64,000 bases of DNA from Phycisphaerae bacterium (GCA_029260215.1 JAJDDQ010000008.1:34839-98838); one strand, 5' to 3'. Shown: positions 25,526-34,861, numbered from the stretch's first letter. Notes: generated by a model from the letters alone, not told the origin. Numbers and translations are program-made.

Positions 25526-26587
25526 ATGTCACGTTTATGTCGTTGTGTTTTGGTGGTCGGCTTTGCGTTCGCGTCGGGTAGGACGGCGATCGCGGAGGAG
25601 TTGTTTGACGGCGGTGTGTTTGATTGGTCGCTGGATACGTCGAGTGCGACGGCTTCCTCTGGCGGCGGATCGTCGAGTGCTTCAGCCTCCGGCGGTGGAT
25701 CGTATGCGCTCAGCAGTAACAACTTGTTCGGCGATAAGGAGTATGGTTGGCCTGGATTTTTGACGGGCATGCGTTCGTCGTCGAATCTTCGCGAGCGCTT
25801 CGCCGAGCCGGTGGGTAATTCGCTTTATTTTGAGAGTCCGTTCATCGACAGCAACCTGCGGTTTCTGTATTTGTGGCACAATTTCCCATCGTCGTCGGAC
25901 CTCGGAGGCGGTCAGGTCAATGTTGGTGCCATGCAGGTGCGCGTCGCGTTGACGGACCGTTTGGCGTTCATCGCGCCCAAGGACGGTTGGGCAGAGATCA
26001 AGACGGGGGCTACGGGAAGTGAATCCGGCTGGCTGGATTATACGCTGGGTTTGAAGTACGCGTTTATCGTGGATGAGGCTCGTGAATTCATCCTCACGGG
26101 TGGAATTCGCTGGGAACTTCACAGCGGCACGACGTCGGCGCTTCAGGGCGGTGGGACGAGCCAATACGAGTTGAGTCCGTTCGTGTCCGTGGCGAAGGGT
26201 TGGGACCGGTGGAATTTCATCGGGAACCTGACCTGGCGAGCGCCGGTCGATCGGAACGACGGCAATCACATTATTAGTTGGGATTTGCATTTTGATACGG
26301 AAATCGCACCGGAGACCTTGCCGGGATTTTTTCCGCTCGTCGAGCTGCACGCGCTGCATTACATCACCAACGGCAACGCCATCGAGTTGTCGAGCGGAGG
26401 GTTGGATTACAGCAACATTGGTGCGTCGGATGTGGCTGGCACGAGCGTGTTCTGGGGTGATCTCGGATTCCGGTGGAAACTGACGCCGAACCTCTCCTGG
26501 GGTGTTGCGTACGGGTTCCCCATTTCCAATCCGTCCAACGACGCATTCAATCAGCGAGTTTCGATGGACCTGGTTATTCGATTCTGA
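25526..26587 (+). CDS. Predicted outer-membrane beta-barrel protein
   Basis: 353 aa from the ATG at 25526, which follows AGGGAG. A signal peptide is clear (MSRLCR, hydrophobic core, TAIA/EE). A Ser/Gly-rich linker (residues about 25-55) follows. The rest alternates in the manner of transmembrane beta-strands (LGLKYAFIVDEAREFILTGG, WGVAYGFPISN) and ends in VIRF, the C-terminal Phe typical of BamA-folded barrels. It is probably a porin or structural outer-membrane protein. Substrate unknown. Confidence 0.75.
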   Translation: MSRLCRCVLVVGFAFASGRTAIAEELFDGGVFDWSLDTSSATASSGGGSSSASASGGGSYALSSNNLFGDKEYGWPGFLTGMRSSSNLRERFAEPVGNSLYFESPFIDSNLRFLYLWHNFPSSSDLGGGQVNVGAMQVRVALTDRLAFIAPKDGWAEIKTGATGSESGWLDYTLGLKYAFIVDEAREFILTGGIRWELHSGTTSALQGGGTSQYELSPFVSVAKGWDRWNFIGNLTWRAPVDRNDGNHIISWDLHFDTEIAPETLPGFFPLVELHALHYITNGNAIELSSGGLDYSNIGASDVAGTSVFWGDLGFRWKLTPNLSWGVAYGFPISNPSNDAFNQRVSMDLVIRF

Positions 26588-26620
26588 TCATCGGGCAACC
26601 GATTGATGGGTATACGCACG

Positions 26621-26653
26621 AGGAGGCCGGCGATTGTCGGCCTTCTCCTTTTT
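26621..26653 (+). terminator. Intrinsic terminator after the beta-barrel gene
   Basis: Stem GGAGGCCG/CGGCCTTCTCC (one bulge), loop about 8 bases, then TTTTT (26649-26653), 34 bp past the stop. Confidence 0.8.
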
Positions 26654-26750
26654 GGGGCTTGCTCGATGCCGGACGGACGGCGGGCAAAATTGCATTGAGC
26701 GGGTGAATGGGCCGATAAACCTCAAAGAAACCCATCGAGTGAGTTGAATC

Positions 26751-28292
26751 ATGGACATGACGTTATTAAAACGATCGGTCGGGTACGCCGACCTGGCCCG
26801 TCAAGGTTATCGCCTCAAACGTTCGACCGACGATGTCGTTCGCGACAATGCGCGGCGGCATATGGTGGAGCGCATGGGCAAGCTGCGCGGGCTGCCTCAG
26901 AAAATCGGGCAGATCATCAGTATGGGCGACGATCGGGAACGAGCGGCTGCCTTTGAGCCGCTGGCCGACGCGGCGGAGCCGTTGCCGTTTGAAGCTGTCG
27001 TGCCTGTTATCGAAGAGGCGTGGGGGCGACCGATCGAGCAGGTCGTGCGCGAGATGGATGAGACGGGGTTGGCTGCTTCCATTGGTCAGGTTCACCGGGC
27101 GGTTCTTCTGGATGGTCGCGAGGTCGCGGTGAAGGTTCAATACCCCGGTATCGCCGAGGCGGTTCGTTCCGATTTGAAGGCGTTGGGTTGGCTTAGCGTG
27201 CCTGCGGGGGATTTGCGTCGCGGCTTTGATCTTGGCGCGTACCGCGCGGAGATTGCGCGCGATCTTGACGAGGAGCTTGATTATCTCGCTGAGGCGGACA
27301 ATCAGGAGAGGCTTCGGGCGTTGCTCGAGCCGCTGGGGGGGTGGATTGTTCCGGGTGTGATTCGATCGCTGTCGACGCGGAACGTGCTGGTGACTGAATG
27401 GCGATCTGGTGCGACGGTTGGCGAGGCAGCTTCGTTTGCGAAATCGGATCGTGACATTCTGGGCAGAACACTGATGTCGGGATTTTTGCATACGATTTTT
27501 CGGCAGGGCTTCTTTCATGCCGATCCGCACCCCGGCAACTATCGATTCGTGGTCAACCAAGACGGCCCCAAGGTTGTGTTGTACGACTTCGGCAGTGTTT
27601 GTGCGATCAGTCTGGAGCACCGGTTGGCGATTCTGATACTGATTGAAATGACGCGCGGCGGGCAGGGCGATCCGTTCAAGGCTTTTTCCTACCTCGGGTT
27701 CGATTCGTCGCTGCTGGAGCCGTTGAAGCCCAAACTGGCGGCGGTGGCGCGGGTGTTGTTCGAGCCGTTCGGTCAGCTTGGCAAGTTTGAGACATCGACC
27801 TGGCGACTTGGGGAGCGGATGGACGATGTTCTGGGCGACGATCGCTGGAATTTTCGCATTGCCGGGCCTGCGGGACTTATTTTCGCGTTGCGTGCGTTTC
27901 GAGGTTTGACTTTTTATCTGGATCGTTTGAGCACGACCGTTTCGTGGTACGCAGGCGTCAATCCGATTCTGGCGGAGCAGGCAGCCGGGCTGGCGAGGCT
28001 GGACGTGTCTGAAGATGAGCCGGTCGCGGGCATGCTTGGCGCGATGGCGAAGCACCTTAGAATTCGGGTGACGGAACAAGGGCGGACGAAGGTTTCGCTG
28101 ACCTTCCCCGCGTCGGCGGTGGAGCGTCTCGACGAGTTGATGGATGACGATCTGACGAAGCGGCTGACAGAGCGAAGCATCGACCTGCCCGCCATCGTGC
28201 GCGAAACCCGCAGCCGGGCGTATGCGCCGCAGACGCTCTTTGCGTTGGATGAAACCACAAAAGCCAAGGCTGTTCAGGTCTGGCTGGAGTAG
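26751..28292 (+). CDS. UbiB/ABC1 (AarF) family atypical kinase
   Basis: 513 aa. The family is an atypical kinase/ATPase linked to isoprenoid quinone synthesis or lipid homeostasis. Diagnostic motifs are present: the KxGQ motif in LPQKIGQIISM (about 50-60), SIGQVHRA, the VAVKVQYPG nucleotide-binding lysine, HADPHPGNYRF in the catalytic loop, and DFG in LYDFGSV. The C-terminus lacks the two membrane helices of E. coli UbiB, and an unassigned about 130-residue tail follows. It lies 18 bp upstream of the MFS gene, so the two probably form an operon. Confidence 0.88.
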   Translation: MDMTLLKRSVGYADLARQGYRLKRSTDDVVRDNARRHMVERMGKLRGLPQKIGQIISMGDDRERAAAFEPLADAAEPLPFEAVVPVIEEAWGRPIEQVVREMDETGLAASIGQVHRAVLLDGREVAVKVQYPGIAEAVRSDLKALGWLSVPAGDLRRGFDLGAYRAEIARDLDEELDYLAEADNQERLRALLEPLGGWIVPGVIRSLSTRNVLVTEWRSGATVGEAASFAKSDRDILGRTLMSGFLHTIFRQGFFHADPHPGNYRFVVNQDGPKVVLYDFGSVCAISLEHRLAILILIEMTRGGQGDPFKAFSYLGFDSSLLEPLKPKLAAVARVLFEPFGQLGKFETSTWRLGERMDDVLGDDRWNFRIAGPAGLIFALRAFRGLTFYLDRLSTTVSWYAGVNPILAEQAAGLARLDVSEDEPVAGMLGAMAKHLRIRVTEQGRTKVSLTFPASAVERLDELMDDDLTKRLTERSIDLPAIVRETRSRAYAPQTLFALDETTKAKAVQVWLE

Positions 28293-28310
28293 CAACGGGA
28301 CAATCGCGTT

Positions 28311-29576
28311 ATGGCAAACGCACCAACCACAGCATTAGAATCCTCGAATCAATCGCTCCTGCGCGACGATTCACGCGCGTCGTCCGCCTCGATGACGCTG
28401 GTGGCGACGCTGGCGATCGTCATGTTCCTGACCATGTTGCCGGTCACCATGATGGTGCCCGTGCTGCGCGAATTGGTGGGTCAGCGTTTTGAGGCTTCTG
28501 CGTTCTGGTCGCACTCATTCATGTCCATCAACATGATCGGTGCCGTGCTGGCTGCTCCGTTCGGGGGGGTCATTGCGGACCGCGTCGGCCGACGCAAGCC
28601 ACTGCTGATCGCGGCGCTTGCTCTTGACGGAGCGCTTGTCTTCGCCATGTCTCAGGCGACATCGCTGAGTATGTTGATGACGTTTCGATTCGTGGAGGGG
28701 GCAGCGCACATTCTGGCTGTCACCACGATTATGGCCATAGCGGCCGATTGGGTCGATGCGCCGCACCGGGGCAGAATGATGGGTGTCATTGGTGCGTCAC
28801 TAATGTTCGGCACATCGTTCGGTTCGCCGCTCGGCGGTCGGGTTGGACAGCATGATCCCGTCGTTGTGTTTTACCTCGGCGCGGGGTTTTCTTTTCTGTC
28901 AGCCTTCGTCGTACTCTTCATGGTGCAGGATGCCCCGATGCGCAACCGTCTGGCTCGCTGGCGCGACGCGCTGCCCATGCTGAAAAAGCACCGCGAACTT
29001 TTCGTGCCGTACGCCTATGCGTTTATCGATCGCTTCTGCGTTGGCGTGATGGTTTCGAGCTTCGTGCTTTATCTTTCGGACGTTTGTGCGCTGTCTCCCA
29101 GCCGTCGCGGAATGTTGATCGCGATGATGATGCTGCCGTTCGCGTTGCTTTGTTATCCGATTGGTCGATTGACGGATCGCTTCGGGCGCGTTTGGCCTAT
29201 GTGTGTGGGGAGTCTCGCGTTCGGTGTCGTCTATGCGTCGTATGGGTTCATTCCAATCTCCTGGCTTCCGGCTGCGATGGTTCTTTCGGGTGTGCTCAGT
29301 GCGATCATGTTCGCGCCCAACCTGGCGATGTGTTCGGACCTCGCCCCGGATGAGATGCGTGCCGGGGCCTACGCGGGGTTCAACATGGCTGGCTCGCTGG
29401 GGTTTCTGTGCGGGCCTTTGATTGGCGGGATTGTCTGGAGCCTTTCCGCCTCTGTGTCCGGCGATGTTGTGGCGTACAAGACCGCATTTCTTGTGGCGGG
29501 TGGCACTGAGGTGCTTTGTGCTCTTCTTTCGCTTCCGTGGTTGCTCAGACTTCGGCGGGCTGGGTTGACGCGGTAG
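28311..29576 (+). CDS. MFS transporter
   Basis: 421 aa with about 12 hydrophobic helices and the major-facilitator signature between helices 2 and 3 (GGVIADRVGRRKPLL), and a related motif between helices 8 and 9 (PIGRLTDRFGRVWP). The pattern is that of drug- or metabolite-export members, but the substrate cannot be assigned. It is directly downstream of the UbiB-like gene and is followed by a palindrome-rich gap. Confidence 0.85.
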   Translation: MANAPTTALESSNQSLLRDDSRASSASMTLVATLAIVMFLTMLPVTMMVPVLRELVGQRFEASAFWSHSFMSINMIGAVLAAPFGGVIADRVGRRKPLLIAALALDGALVFAMSQATSLSMLMTFRFVEGAAHILAVTTIMAIAADWVDAPHRGRMMGVIGASLMFGTSFGSPLGGRVGQHDPVVVFYLGAGFSFLSAFVVLFMVQDAPMRNRLARWRDALPMLKKHRELFVPYAYAFIDRFCVGVMVSSFVLYLSDVCALSPSRRGMLIAMMMLPFALLCYPIGRLTDRFGRVWPMCVGSLAFGVVYASYGFIPISWLPAAMVLSGVLSAIMFAPNLAMCSDLAPDEMRAGAYAGFNMAGSLGFLCGPLIGGIVWSLSASVSGDVVAYKTAFLVAGGTEVLCALLSLPWLLRLRRAGLTR

Positions 29577-29639
29577 ATATCGGTATTTCCTGAACAATGA
29601 GTTGAGCGTCGCGCAGTCATGCGTACGCGGTAGTCGCAA

Positions 29640-29664
29640 CATGCCCGCCTTTGAGACGGGCATG
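29640..29664. repeat. Intergenic hairpin CATGCCCG/CGGGCATG
   Basis: 8-bp stem with a 9-base loop between the MFS and oxidoreductase genes. It could act as a bidirectional, T-tract-free hairpin for these two convergent genes. Confidence 0.6.
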
Positions 29665-29708
29665 CCACCCCGGCGCGCAATTACTTGTCTACGGCGGTCT
29701 CCTGTTGA

Positions 29709-29762
29709 GCGTCTGCGCACACTGAAGCGTCCGCGCACACTGAAGCGTCCGCGCGAACTGAA
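29709..29762 (+). repeat. Three 18-bp tandem repeats of a half-palindrome
   Basis: Units 29709-29726, 29727-29744 and 29745-29762 (GCGTCYGCGCACACTGAA-like) differ at one to two positions. The third unit is also the left arm of palindrome A copy 5, so the array is an expansion of that arm. Confidence 0.8.
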
Positions 29763-29773
29763 GTTCGCGGCTC
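29746..29773 (-). repeat. Dispersed palindrome family A, copy 5 (GAA/TTC variant)
   Basis: CGTCCG plus CGCGAACTGAAGTTCGCG plus GCTC. Like copy 1 it carries the compensated GAA/TTC stem change. It lies just past the 3' end of the oxidoreductase gene. Confidence 0.85.
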
Positions 29774-29802
29774 GTTTGTTTGATTTCGTCGATTGTGAAT
29801 GG

Positions 29803-30831
29803 TCAGGGTATGAGCACTACGCTGCCGCGTACCTGTCGCGAATCGACGTAGGCGTGGGCGGTGCCTGCGTCCTTCAGGTCGAATCGTTTGTCCAGCAGCG
29901 GTTTGATCCTACCGGATTTGAGCAGTGCTAATCCGTCAGCCAGTTCTTCGAGCGTGCCCATCATCGAGCCTTTGAATGTGTGTTGGTTGAAGAAGAAATC
30001 ACGCAGGTTGAATTCGACTTTGTATCCGCTGAGCAGGCCAAAGTTCACGAATGTGCCGCCCAAACGCATGGACTTCATATTGGCGTCGAAGACGGCTGAC
30101 CCGACGTTGTCGATCACAAGATCGACACCCTGACCATCGGTCCAGTCCCGGACGCGGGTGACTTGATCTTCCACATCGTGGCGAATGACTTCGTCGGCAC
30201 CGAGCGATTTGACCGTGTCGACTTTGGCAGCGCTGCCGACCGTGGTGATGACGCGCGCGCCCAAACACTTAGCCACCTGAATGCACATGCACCCGCTGCC
30301 GGACGCGCCGGCTTGGATCAGGACTTTTGAACCTGTGTTTGCCTGCCCAAGCGTCTTGATGGCGTGCATGGCGGTCGTCAGGCAGAGCGGGACGGTGGCT
30401 AGTTCGTCCTGGGGCAGGTTTGTGTCATCCGGGATAACGAAGCGCGCGGGCACGTGAACAAATTCCGCGTAGCCGCCCCATTTGAGCGTACCGGTGACGG
30501 TGTAGCTGGGGGCTTGGTTGATGGGCCTATGATTCCAGTCTTCCGGGTTCACGGGGAACCCGGGGGCGACGATGACGCGTTGATTCTCCGACAATGCGGA
30601 AACGTCCGCACCGACGGCGGCGATGTTTCCGGTGATGTCCGCGCCCATGACGTGCGGCAGGGGCATGTCCTTGCGGATGCCGCCCATGCGCAGGTAGAGG
30701 TCGTAGCGATTCAGCCCGCAGGCTGCCACTTTGACGACGATGTGGCCCGTGGCGGGTTCGGGTGTTGGGACGTCTTCGTAGTGAAAGTTGTCGGGGGTTT
30801 TGCTGAAATCTTGGATCGTGCTGGCTTTCAC
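29803..30831 (-). CDS. MDR-family quinone oxidoreductase/alcohol dehydrogenase-like enzyme
   Basis: 342 aa of the medium-chain dehydrogenase/reductase fold. The N-terminal catalytic GroES-like domain has CGLNRYDLYLR and LPHVMGADITG, and the Rossmann domain has IQAGASGSGCMCIQVAKCLG and SAAKVDTVKSLGADEV. The cluster of four cysteines that binds structural zinc is missing. NAD(P)H-dependent reduction of a quinone or enone is likely. It is monocistronic, convergent with the MFS gene. Confidence 0.85.
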   Translation of the reverse strand: MKASTIQDFSKTPDNFHYEDVPTPEPATGHIVVKVAACGLNRYDLYLRMGGIRKDMPLPHVMGADITGNIAAVGADVSALSENQRVIVAPGFPVNPEDWNHRPINQAPSYTVTGTLKWGGYAEFVHVPARFVIPDDTNLPQDELATVPLCLTTAMHAIKTLGQANTGSKVLIQAGASGSGCMCIQVAKCLGARVITTVGSAAKVDTVKSLGADEVIRHDVEDQVTRVRDWTDGQGVDLVIDNVGSAVFDANMKSMRLGGTFVNFGLLSGYKVEFNLRDFFFNQHTFKGSMMGTLEELADGLALLKSGRIKPLLDKRFDLKDAGTAHAYVDSRQVRGSVVLIP

Positions 30832-30923
30832 GGTTGTGCTCCGGTGGTGATGGTTTGACGAACTTGGAACGGGTCATGGACGAAAATCTGCCCGTCGAGG
30901 AACACAGAACTTCCTGTGTGGCA

Positions 30924-31109
30924 GGTCAGCAATCTGCAATGGCGATGTTTCGGCATGGAGGCGTGCTGGTTGAGAATTGTGTTGGATGGGTCTGGGGGCG
31001 TCCGCGCGGACTGAAGTCCGCGGCTCGCGCGGTGCATTCGAAAACCGTGTGGAATGCGGGCGAACGCAGTCCTTGAGTGGATTGGCATTGCACACGGCTG
31101 ACCTGTTAC
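30924..31109. mobile_element. 186-bp repeat element, copy 2 (MITE-like)
   Basis: Same length as 24041-24226 and about 96% identical, with imperfect terminal inverted repeats. A 10-bp CTGTGTGGCA occurs both immediately upstream (30914-30923) and a few bases downstream (31114-31123), which may be a target duplication or part of the following hairpin. The gap 30832-31257 has no supported gene. Confidence 0.7.
30999..31026 (-). repeat. Dispersed palindrome family A, copy 6
   Basis: CGTCCG plus CGCGGACTGAAGTCCGCG plus GCTC, inside the second 186-bp element. Confidence 0.85.
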
Positions 31110-31115
31110 CTTTCT

Positions 31116-31140
31116 GTGTGGCACCGGTTTGCAACCGGTG
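31116..31140. repeat. Hairpin CACCGGTT/AACCGGTG preceded by GTGTGG
   Basis: GTGTGG then the stem CACCGGTT/AACCGGTG. Together with 31187-31211 it forms an inverted pair whose stems differ by compensated changes (CCGG versus CGGG). Confidence 0.7.
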
Positions 31141-31186
31141 CAAACGATAGCATGCTACATGGTACAGGTTTCCCGGTCGATGAAGA

Positions 31187-31211
31187 CACGGGTTGAAAAC
31201 CCGTGCCACAC
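31187..31211. repeat. Hairpin CACGGGTT/AACCCGTG followed by CCACAC
   Basis: Reverse-oriented relative of 31116-31140, ending in CCACAC. It lies 46 bp past the stop of the ABC permease gene on the minus strand. Confidence 0.7.
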
Positions 31212-31257
31212 CTTCTCATAGACGATTGACACTTCATGTCAGCCTCCGAGCGTTTCT

Positions 31258-34137
31258 TCAGAGATTGCGTAGTGCGCTGAGGATGTCGGAACGGGCAGCG
31301 CGGAGGGACGGCGAGATACCGGCCAACATGCATACGCCGACGGTCAGCGCGACACCGAGGCTGACATCGACCCAGGGGAAACTGAACTGCGGTTCGAATC
31401 CGATCAGGCGGGTGGTCAGTTTGTTGACGCTCATCGCGCCGTGCAGCCCGAGGGCGATGCCGGCGGCTGACCCGACCAAGCCCAGCACGAGCGCTTCACC
31501 GAGTACGAGGCGTACGATTTGTGATCGTGTCGCTCCGGTGGATCGCAGTATGGCCAACTCGCGTGATCGGCTGATGACGTTGGCGGTCATCAGGTTGCCG
31601 ATGCCGATGGCGGCTACGATGAGTGCGACGATGGGAATGGCGGCGAGCAGGAGTGTGGCTTGGCGAATGTCGCGGTCGATGTGCTGTTTGAGCTCGCGGA
31701 GTGAGCCGAAGATGGCGTTGGGGCGATCGACGGCGCGTGCCACCTGCCGCATGACGAGTTGATCGAAATACAGCTCCCAGCGATCGTGCGGTTCGAGATC
31801 GTCCCAGCGGTTGGCGACGTATCCGAGGGCGTCACGGTAGTGCTCGATCAGGAACGGATCGGGAAAGGGCTGGCTTGTGTCCTCCAGCCACGTCTTCAAA
31901 CGCGGCAGCAGGATGTCGAACTCCTCGGGGTCGCTGCACGCGGGGAGGCCTGTGTCCACGATGAACGCGACGGTCGAGGCGATGGTGGCGGCTGGCGGTT
32001 GCTCGCGACGGAACCATTCCGGCGTGTCGCCTGTGGGTTGATCGATGTTGAAGAGGATGAGCGTGACTTTGTCGATACCGAAATGTTCGCGAACGTCGGC
32101 CAGCGTGCCGAGAATTGAACCGGAAGCAGCCAGCATCATGTAGCTGTCCGCCTGGAAATAGTTCACGGCGATGTCCAGCGCGGGCGACTGAACGACGCCG
32201 GCGACTTCGAACACGGCTGATCGTGCGCCGACGGTGATCGGCACGTGATCGCCGAGATGCAGATTGAAGGCGCGGGAGGCTTCGTGCGGCACGAGGATGT
32301 ACCCGCCGCGGCGACACTTGTCGTAAGCGTCGTCGTAGTTGCCTTCGTGAAAGACGAGCTGGGTCATGTCCAGGAATCGCTCAGCCTCGCCCGCAACGAA
32401 TGTGCTGCGCAGTTTCAGGATGTCGAAGAAGCCTTTCTTCTCTTCGCCCACGTCGCAGAGCACTTCGTTGACGAATGTACACTCAGCCACTCCGGGCATG
32501 CCGCGGACAAATTGCGTGTACCAGCCGGGCATGGGTGTGCGCGACCAGACGAACGCTTCGGCGATGCGCTTGGGGAAATCCCAGCCAGCCCGAACACCGG
32601 CAGCGTGTACCACGACGCTGACCATGAGCGACAGTCCGACCATCAGCCCGCAGCAGATTCCCGCGCCGCGCCAGGCAGCTTTGCCAACCTGATCGTTCAT
32701 GAGTCGGGCGCGGACACCGAGACAGACTGCGACGATCGGCACCAATACGCGGCCGGCCAACTGAACAGCCAGCGGCATCATCAAACCGTAGCCGATGTTA
32801 AGCAGTGCGGTGCCCGAGATGGCGAGACCCGGCTGGATGCATAGCTCGGCGGGAAGATGATCGACCATCCATGTTTGTGCGAGCACCATGATCGTCCCGC
32901 ACAGGGCGGCGATGAAAGGCCAAAACGTGCGTGCGGGTTTGGCTTGCGGGCGTGAGGCGGCCAGCGGCGAGGTGCGGGCGGCTTGAATCGCGGGTGCGAG
33001 GGCGCTGCCGAACGTTGTCGCGGCCCCTCCAATGAGTGCGAATATCGTCCCGCGACTGCTGAGCACGACGTCCTGGAAATAATCGGCTGCGATGATTGTG
33101 CTTGCGTAGGCGAGCAGCAGGCCAACGGGAATACCGAGAATCATCCCCACGAACCCCAGCGGCAGGGATTCACCGAGGACCATGACGAAAACCTGCGTGC
33201 GCGTCATGCCCACGCAGCGGAGCATTCCGAGCCGGCGGATGCGCTCGCTCATGCCCACACTCATGGTGGTCATGATGATGAAGAACGCGGTCAGCAAGGC
33301 CACGCTGGAGACCAGCATCAGGGCGAATTCGGTTTGCCGTTGGGCTTCAGCCAGTTGCGTGAGACGAGCGGAGGATGTGGTGACTTGGCAGGGGGCGTTT
33401 GTGACTGCAAACTCGGCACGGAGCTTTTCGGCTAACTCGTCGATTTTTTGCGGATCGGGATCGAGGCACATTGCATCGACTGAGGTGAGTTTGCCGTGTT
33501 CGTTGTTGATGGATTGCAGCTCGTCGAGGCGCGTGTACACGATGGGTCTCTGAAACTTCGCGACACGCCGGGCTTCGTACGTTCCGATGATTTTGAATTC
33601 CCGCGACGGGCCGAAGTCGTAGGCTTCGATGGTGAATATGTCGCCGAGCGCCAGCCCGAGCGAACGAGCGATTTTGCCTTCGACCAACGCGGCGTTGCGA
33701 TCGTCGGGCAGGATCAATCGGCCGGCAACGTCGAGCGGTCTGAACGTGAATTCGACGGTTGGATCGATGCCGATGGCGTCAATCTCGATGACACGATTTC
33801 CCCCGTTCGCGGCGATGCCGCGCGACGGATCGACGATGATGTTCATGCGTCTTTTGAGACGAGGTGCGACGGCGATGACTTCGTCGAATCCGGCGACAAC
33901 CTCGAGGATGTCCTCGCTGATGTGCCCCCAATGGCCCAGCGGCGATTCGACACTGATGTGACTTCGGCCTACCCACCGATCGACGACGCGCTCGGAGAGT
34001 GTAACGCGCACGGACTCGTACGAGCTGGTCACCCAGACAACGACGCCGACACCGAGCGCGATCGCGACCACGGTCGCCGCCGCCCGGCCGGGCCTAACCC
34101 GCCAGTTCCTGGCAGCGAGCTGCGACCAGTGCCGCAT
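31258..34137 (-). CDS. MacB/LolC-like ABC transporter permease
   Basis: About 959 aa. The ATG at 34137 is chosen because GGAGAAG precedes it; it overlaps the ATPase gene by 44 bases. The protein has two FtsX-type permease modules (first AFFIIMTTMSVGMSERIRRL, second LIVAAIGIGNLMTANVISRS), an N-terminal helix and a large periplasmic domain after it, plus a second soluble region. The layout is that of LolCE/MacB permeases, which act by mechanotransmission and export lipoproteins, peptides or drugs. Fusion of two modules in one chain suggests a complete permease with the LolD-like ATPase. Substrate unknown. Confidence 0.85.
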   Translation of the reverse strand: MRHWSQLAARNWRVRPGRAAATVVAIALGVGVVVWVTSSYESVRVTLSERVVDRWVGRSHISVESPLGHWGHISEDILEVVAGFDEVIAVAPRLKRRMNIIVDPSRGIAANGGNRVIEIDAIGIDPTVEFTFRPLDVAGRLILPDDRNAALVEGKIARSLGLALGDIFTIEAYDFGPSREFKIIGTYEARRVAKFQRPIVYTRLDELQSINNEHGKLTSVDAMCLDPDPQKIDELAEKLRAEFAVTNAPCQVTTSSARLTQLAEAQRQTEFALMLVSSVALLTAFFIIMTTMSVGMSERIRRLGMLRCVGMTRTQVFVMVLGESLPLGFVGMILGIPVGLLLAYASTIIAADYFQDVVLSSRGTIFALIGGAATTFGSALAPAIQAARTSPLAASRPQAKPARTFWPFIAALCGTIMVLAQTWMVDHLPAELCIQPGLAISGTALLNIGYGLMMPLAVQLAGRVLVPIVAVCLGVRARLMNDQVGKAAWRGAGICCGLMVGLSLMVSVVVHAAGVRAGWDFPKRIAEAFVWSRTPMPGWYTQFVRGMPGVAECTFVNEVLCDVGEEKKGFFDILKLRSTFVAGEAERFLDMTQLVFHEGNYDDAYDKCRRGGYILVPHEASRAFNLHLGDHVPITVGARSAVFEVAGVVQSPALDIAVNYFQADSYMMLAASGSILGTLADVREHFGIDKVTLILFNIDQPTGDTPEWFRREQPPAATIASTVAFIVDTGLPACSDPEEFDILLPRLKTWLEDTSQPFPDPFLIEHYRDALGYVANRWDDLEPHDRWELYFDQLVMRQVARAVDRPNAIFGSLRELKQHIDRDIRQATLLLAAIPIVALIVAAIGIGNLMTANVISRSRELAILRSTGATRSQIVRLVLGEALVLGLVGSAAGIALGLHGAMSVNKLTTRLIGFEPQFSFPWVDVSLGVALTVGVCMLAGISPSLRAARSDILSALRNL

Positions 34138-34861
34138 CGTCTTCTCCACGGGGTTTGATTTCGCCAACGAGCAGGCCGTCCTTGAGCACGAGCACGCGAT
34201 CGGCGTACGCAGCGCCCGCAGCCTCGTGCGTGACAGCCAGAATGGTCCGCTTCTGCGTTTTGCAAAGCTCCTTTAGAAGTCGCCAGATGGCGGCTCCGTG
34301 TTTTGAATCGAGATTGCCGGTTGGTTCGTCCGCGAGAATGAGGACAGGGTCGTTAATCAGGGAGCGGGCGATGGCGACGCGCTGCTGCTCGCCACCGGAG
34401 AGGGCGTCGGGCCTGTGGTCCGCGCGGTGCAGGAGATCGACCGAATCGAGCAATTTGTCCGTCTTGTCGGCTGACTGACCGTTCTTGACACCAGCCACCA
34501 GTAACGGAAGGGCTACGTTTTCGCGTGCGGTGAGCGTGGGCAGCAAATTGAACGCCTGGAAGACGACACCCAGCCGCTTCCGCCGAAAGAGTGTGCGCTC
34601 GCGGTCGGACATTTTCGCGAGATCGTGCCCTTCGATCTCGATCAGTCCTGCCGTCGGCGCATCAAGCCCCCCGCACAGGTGCAACAGTGTACTCTTGCCC
34701 GAGCCGCTGGCCCCCATGAGCGCGACGAACTCACCCTGCTCGATGGAAAGATCAATGCCGCGCAGGGCGGCTACACACTGATCGCCCATGCGAAATTCTT
34801 TTTCGAGGTTTTCGACGCGAAGGTCCGTGGACACGCGGGGATTGTAGGCTGGTCCGGGCAT
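34094..34861 (-). CDS. LolD/MacB-type ABC transporter ATPase
   Basis: 255 aa. It has the Walker A motif GASGSGKST (about 50-58), Q-loop VFQAFN, signature LSGGEQQRVAIARSL, Walker B LILADEPTG and the H-loop VTHE, so it is catalytically complete. It pairs with the overlapping permease gene. The ATG at 34861 is used; a GTG nine codons later (before STDLRVENLEKEF) is also possible. It is divergent from the YgeY-like gene, with under 90 bp between them. Confidence 0.9.
   Translation of the reverse strand: MPGPAYNPRVSTDLRVENLEKEFRMGDQCVAALRGIDLSIEQGEFVALMGASGSGKSTLLHLCGGLDAPTAGLIEIEGHDLAKMSDRERTLFRRKRLGVVFQAFNLLPTLTARENVALPLLVAGVKNGQSADKTDKLLDSVDLLHRADHRPDALSGGEQQRVAIARSLINDPVLILADEPTGNLDSKHGAAIWRLLKELCKTQKRTILAVTHEAAGAAYADRVLVLKDGLLVGEIKPRGEDDAALVAARCQELAG

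Noticed and set aside
26766..28295. 509-codon minus-strand frame opposite the UbiB-like gene
   Set aside because: Basic, low-complexity translation, no motif, and the sense strand encodes a complete UbiB family protein.
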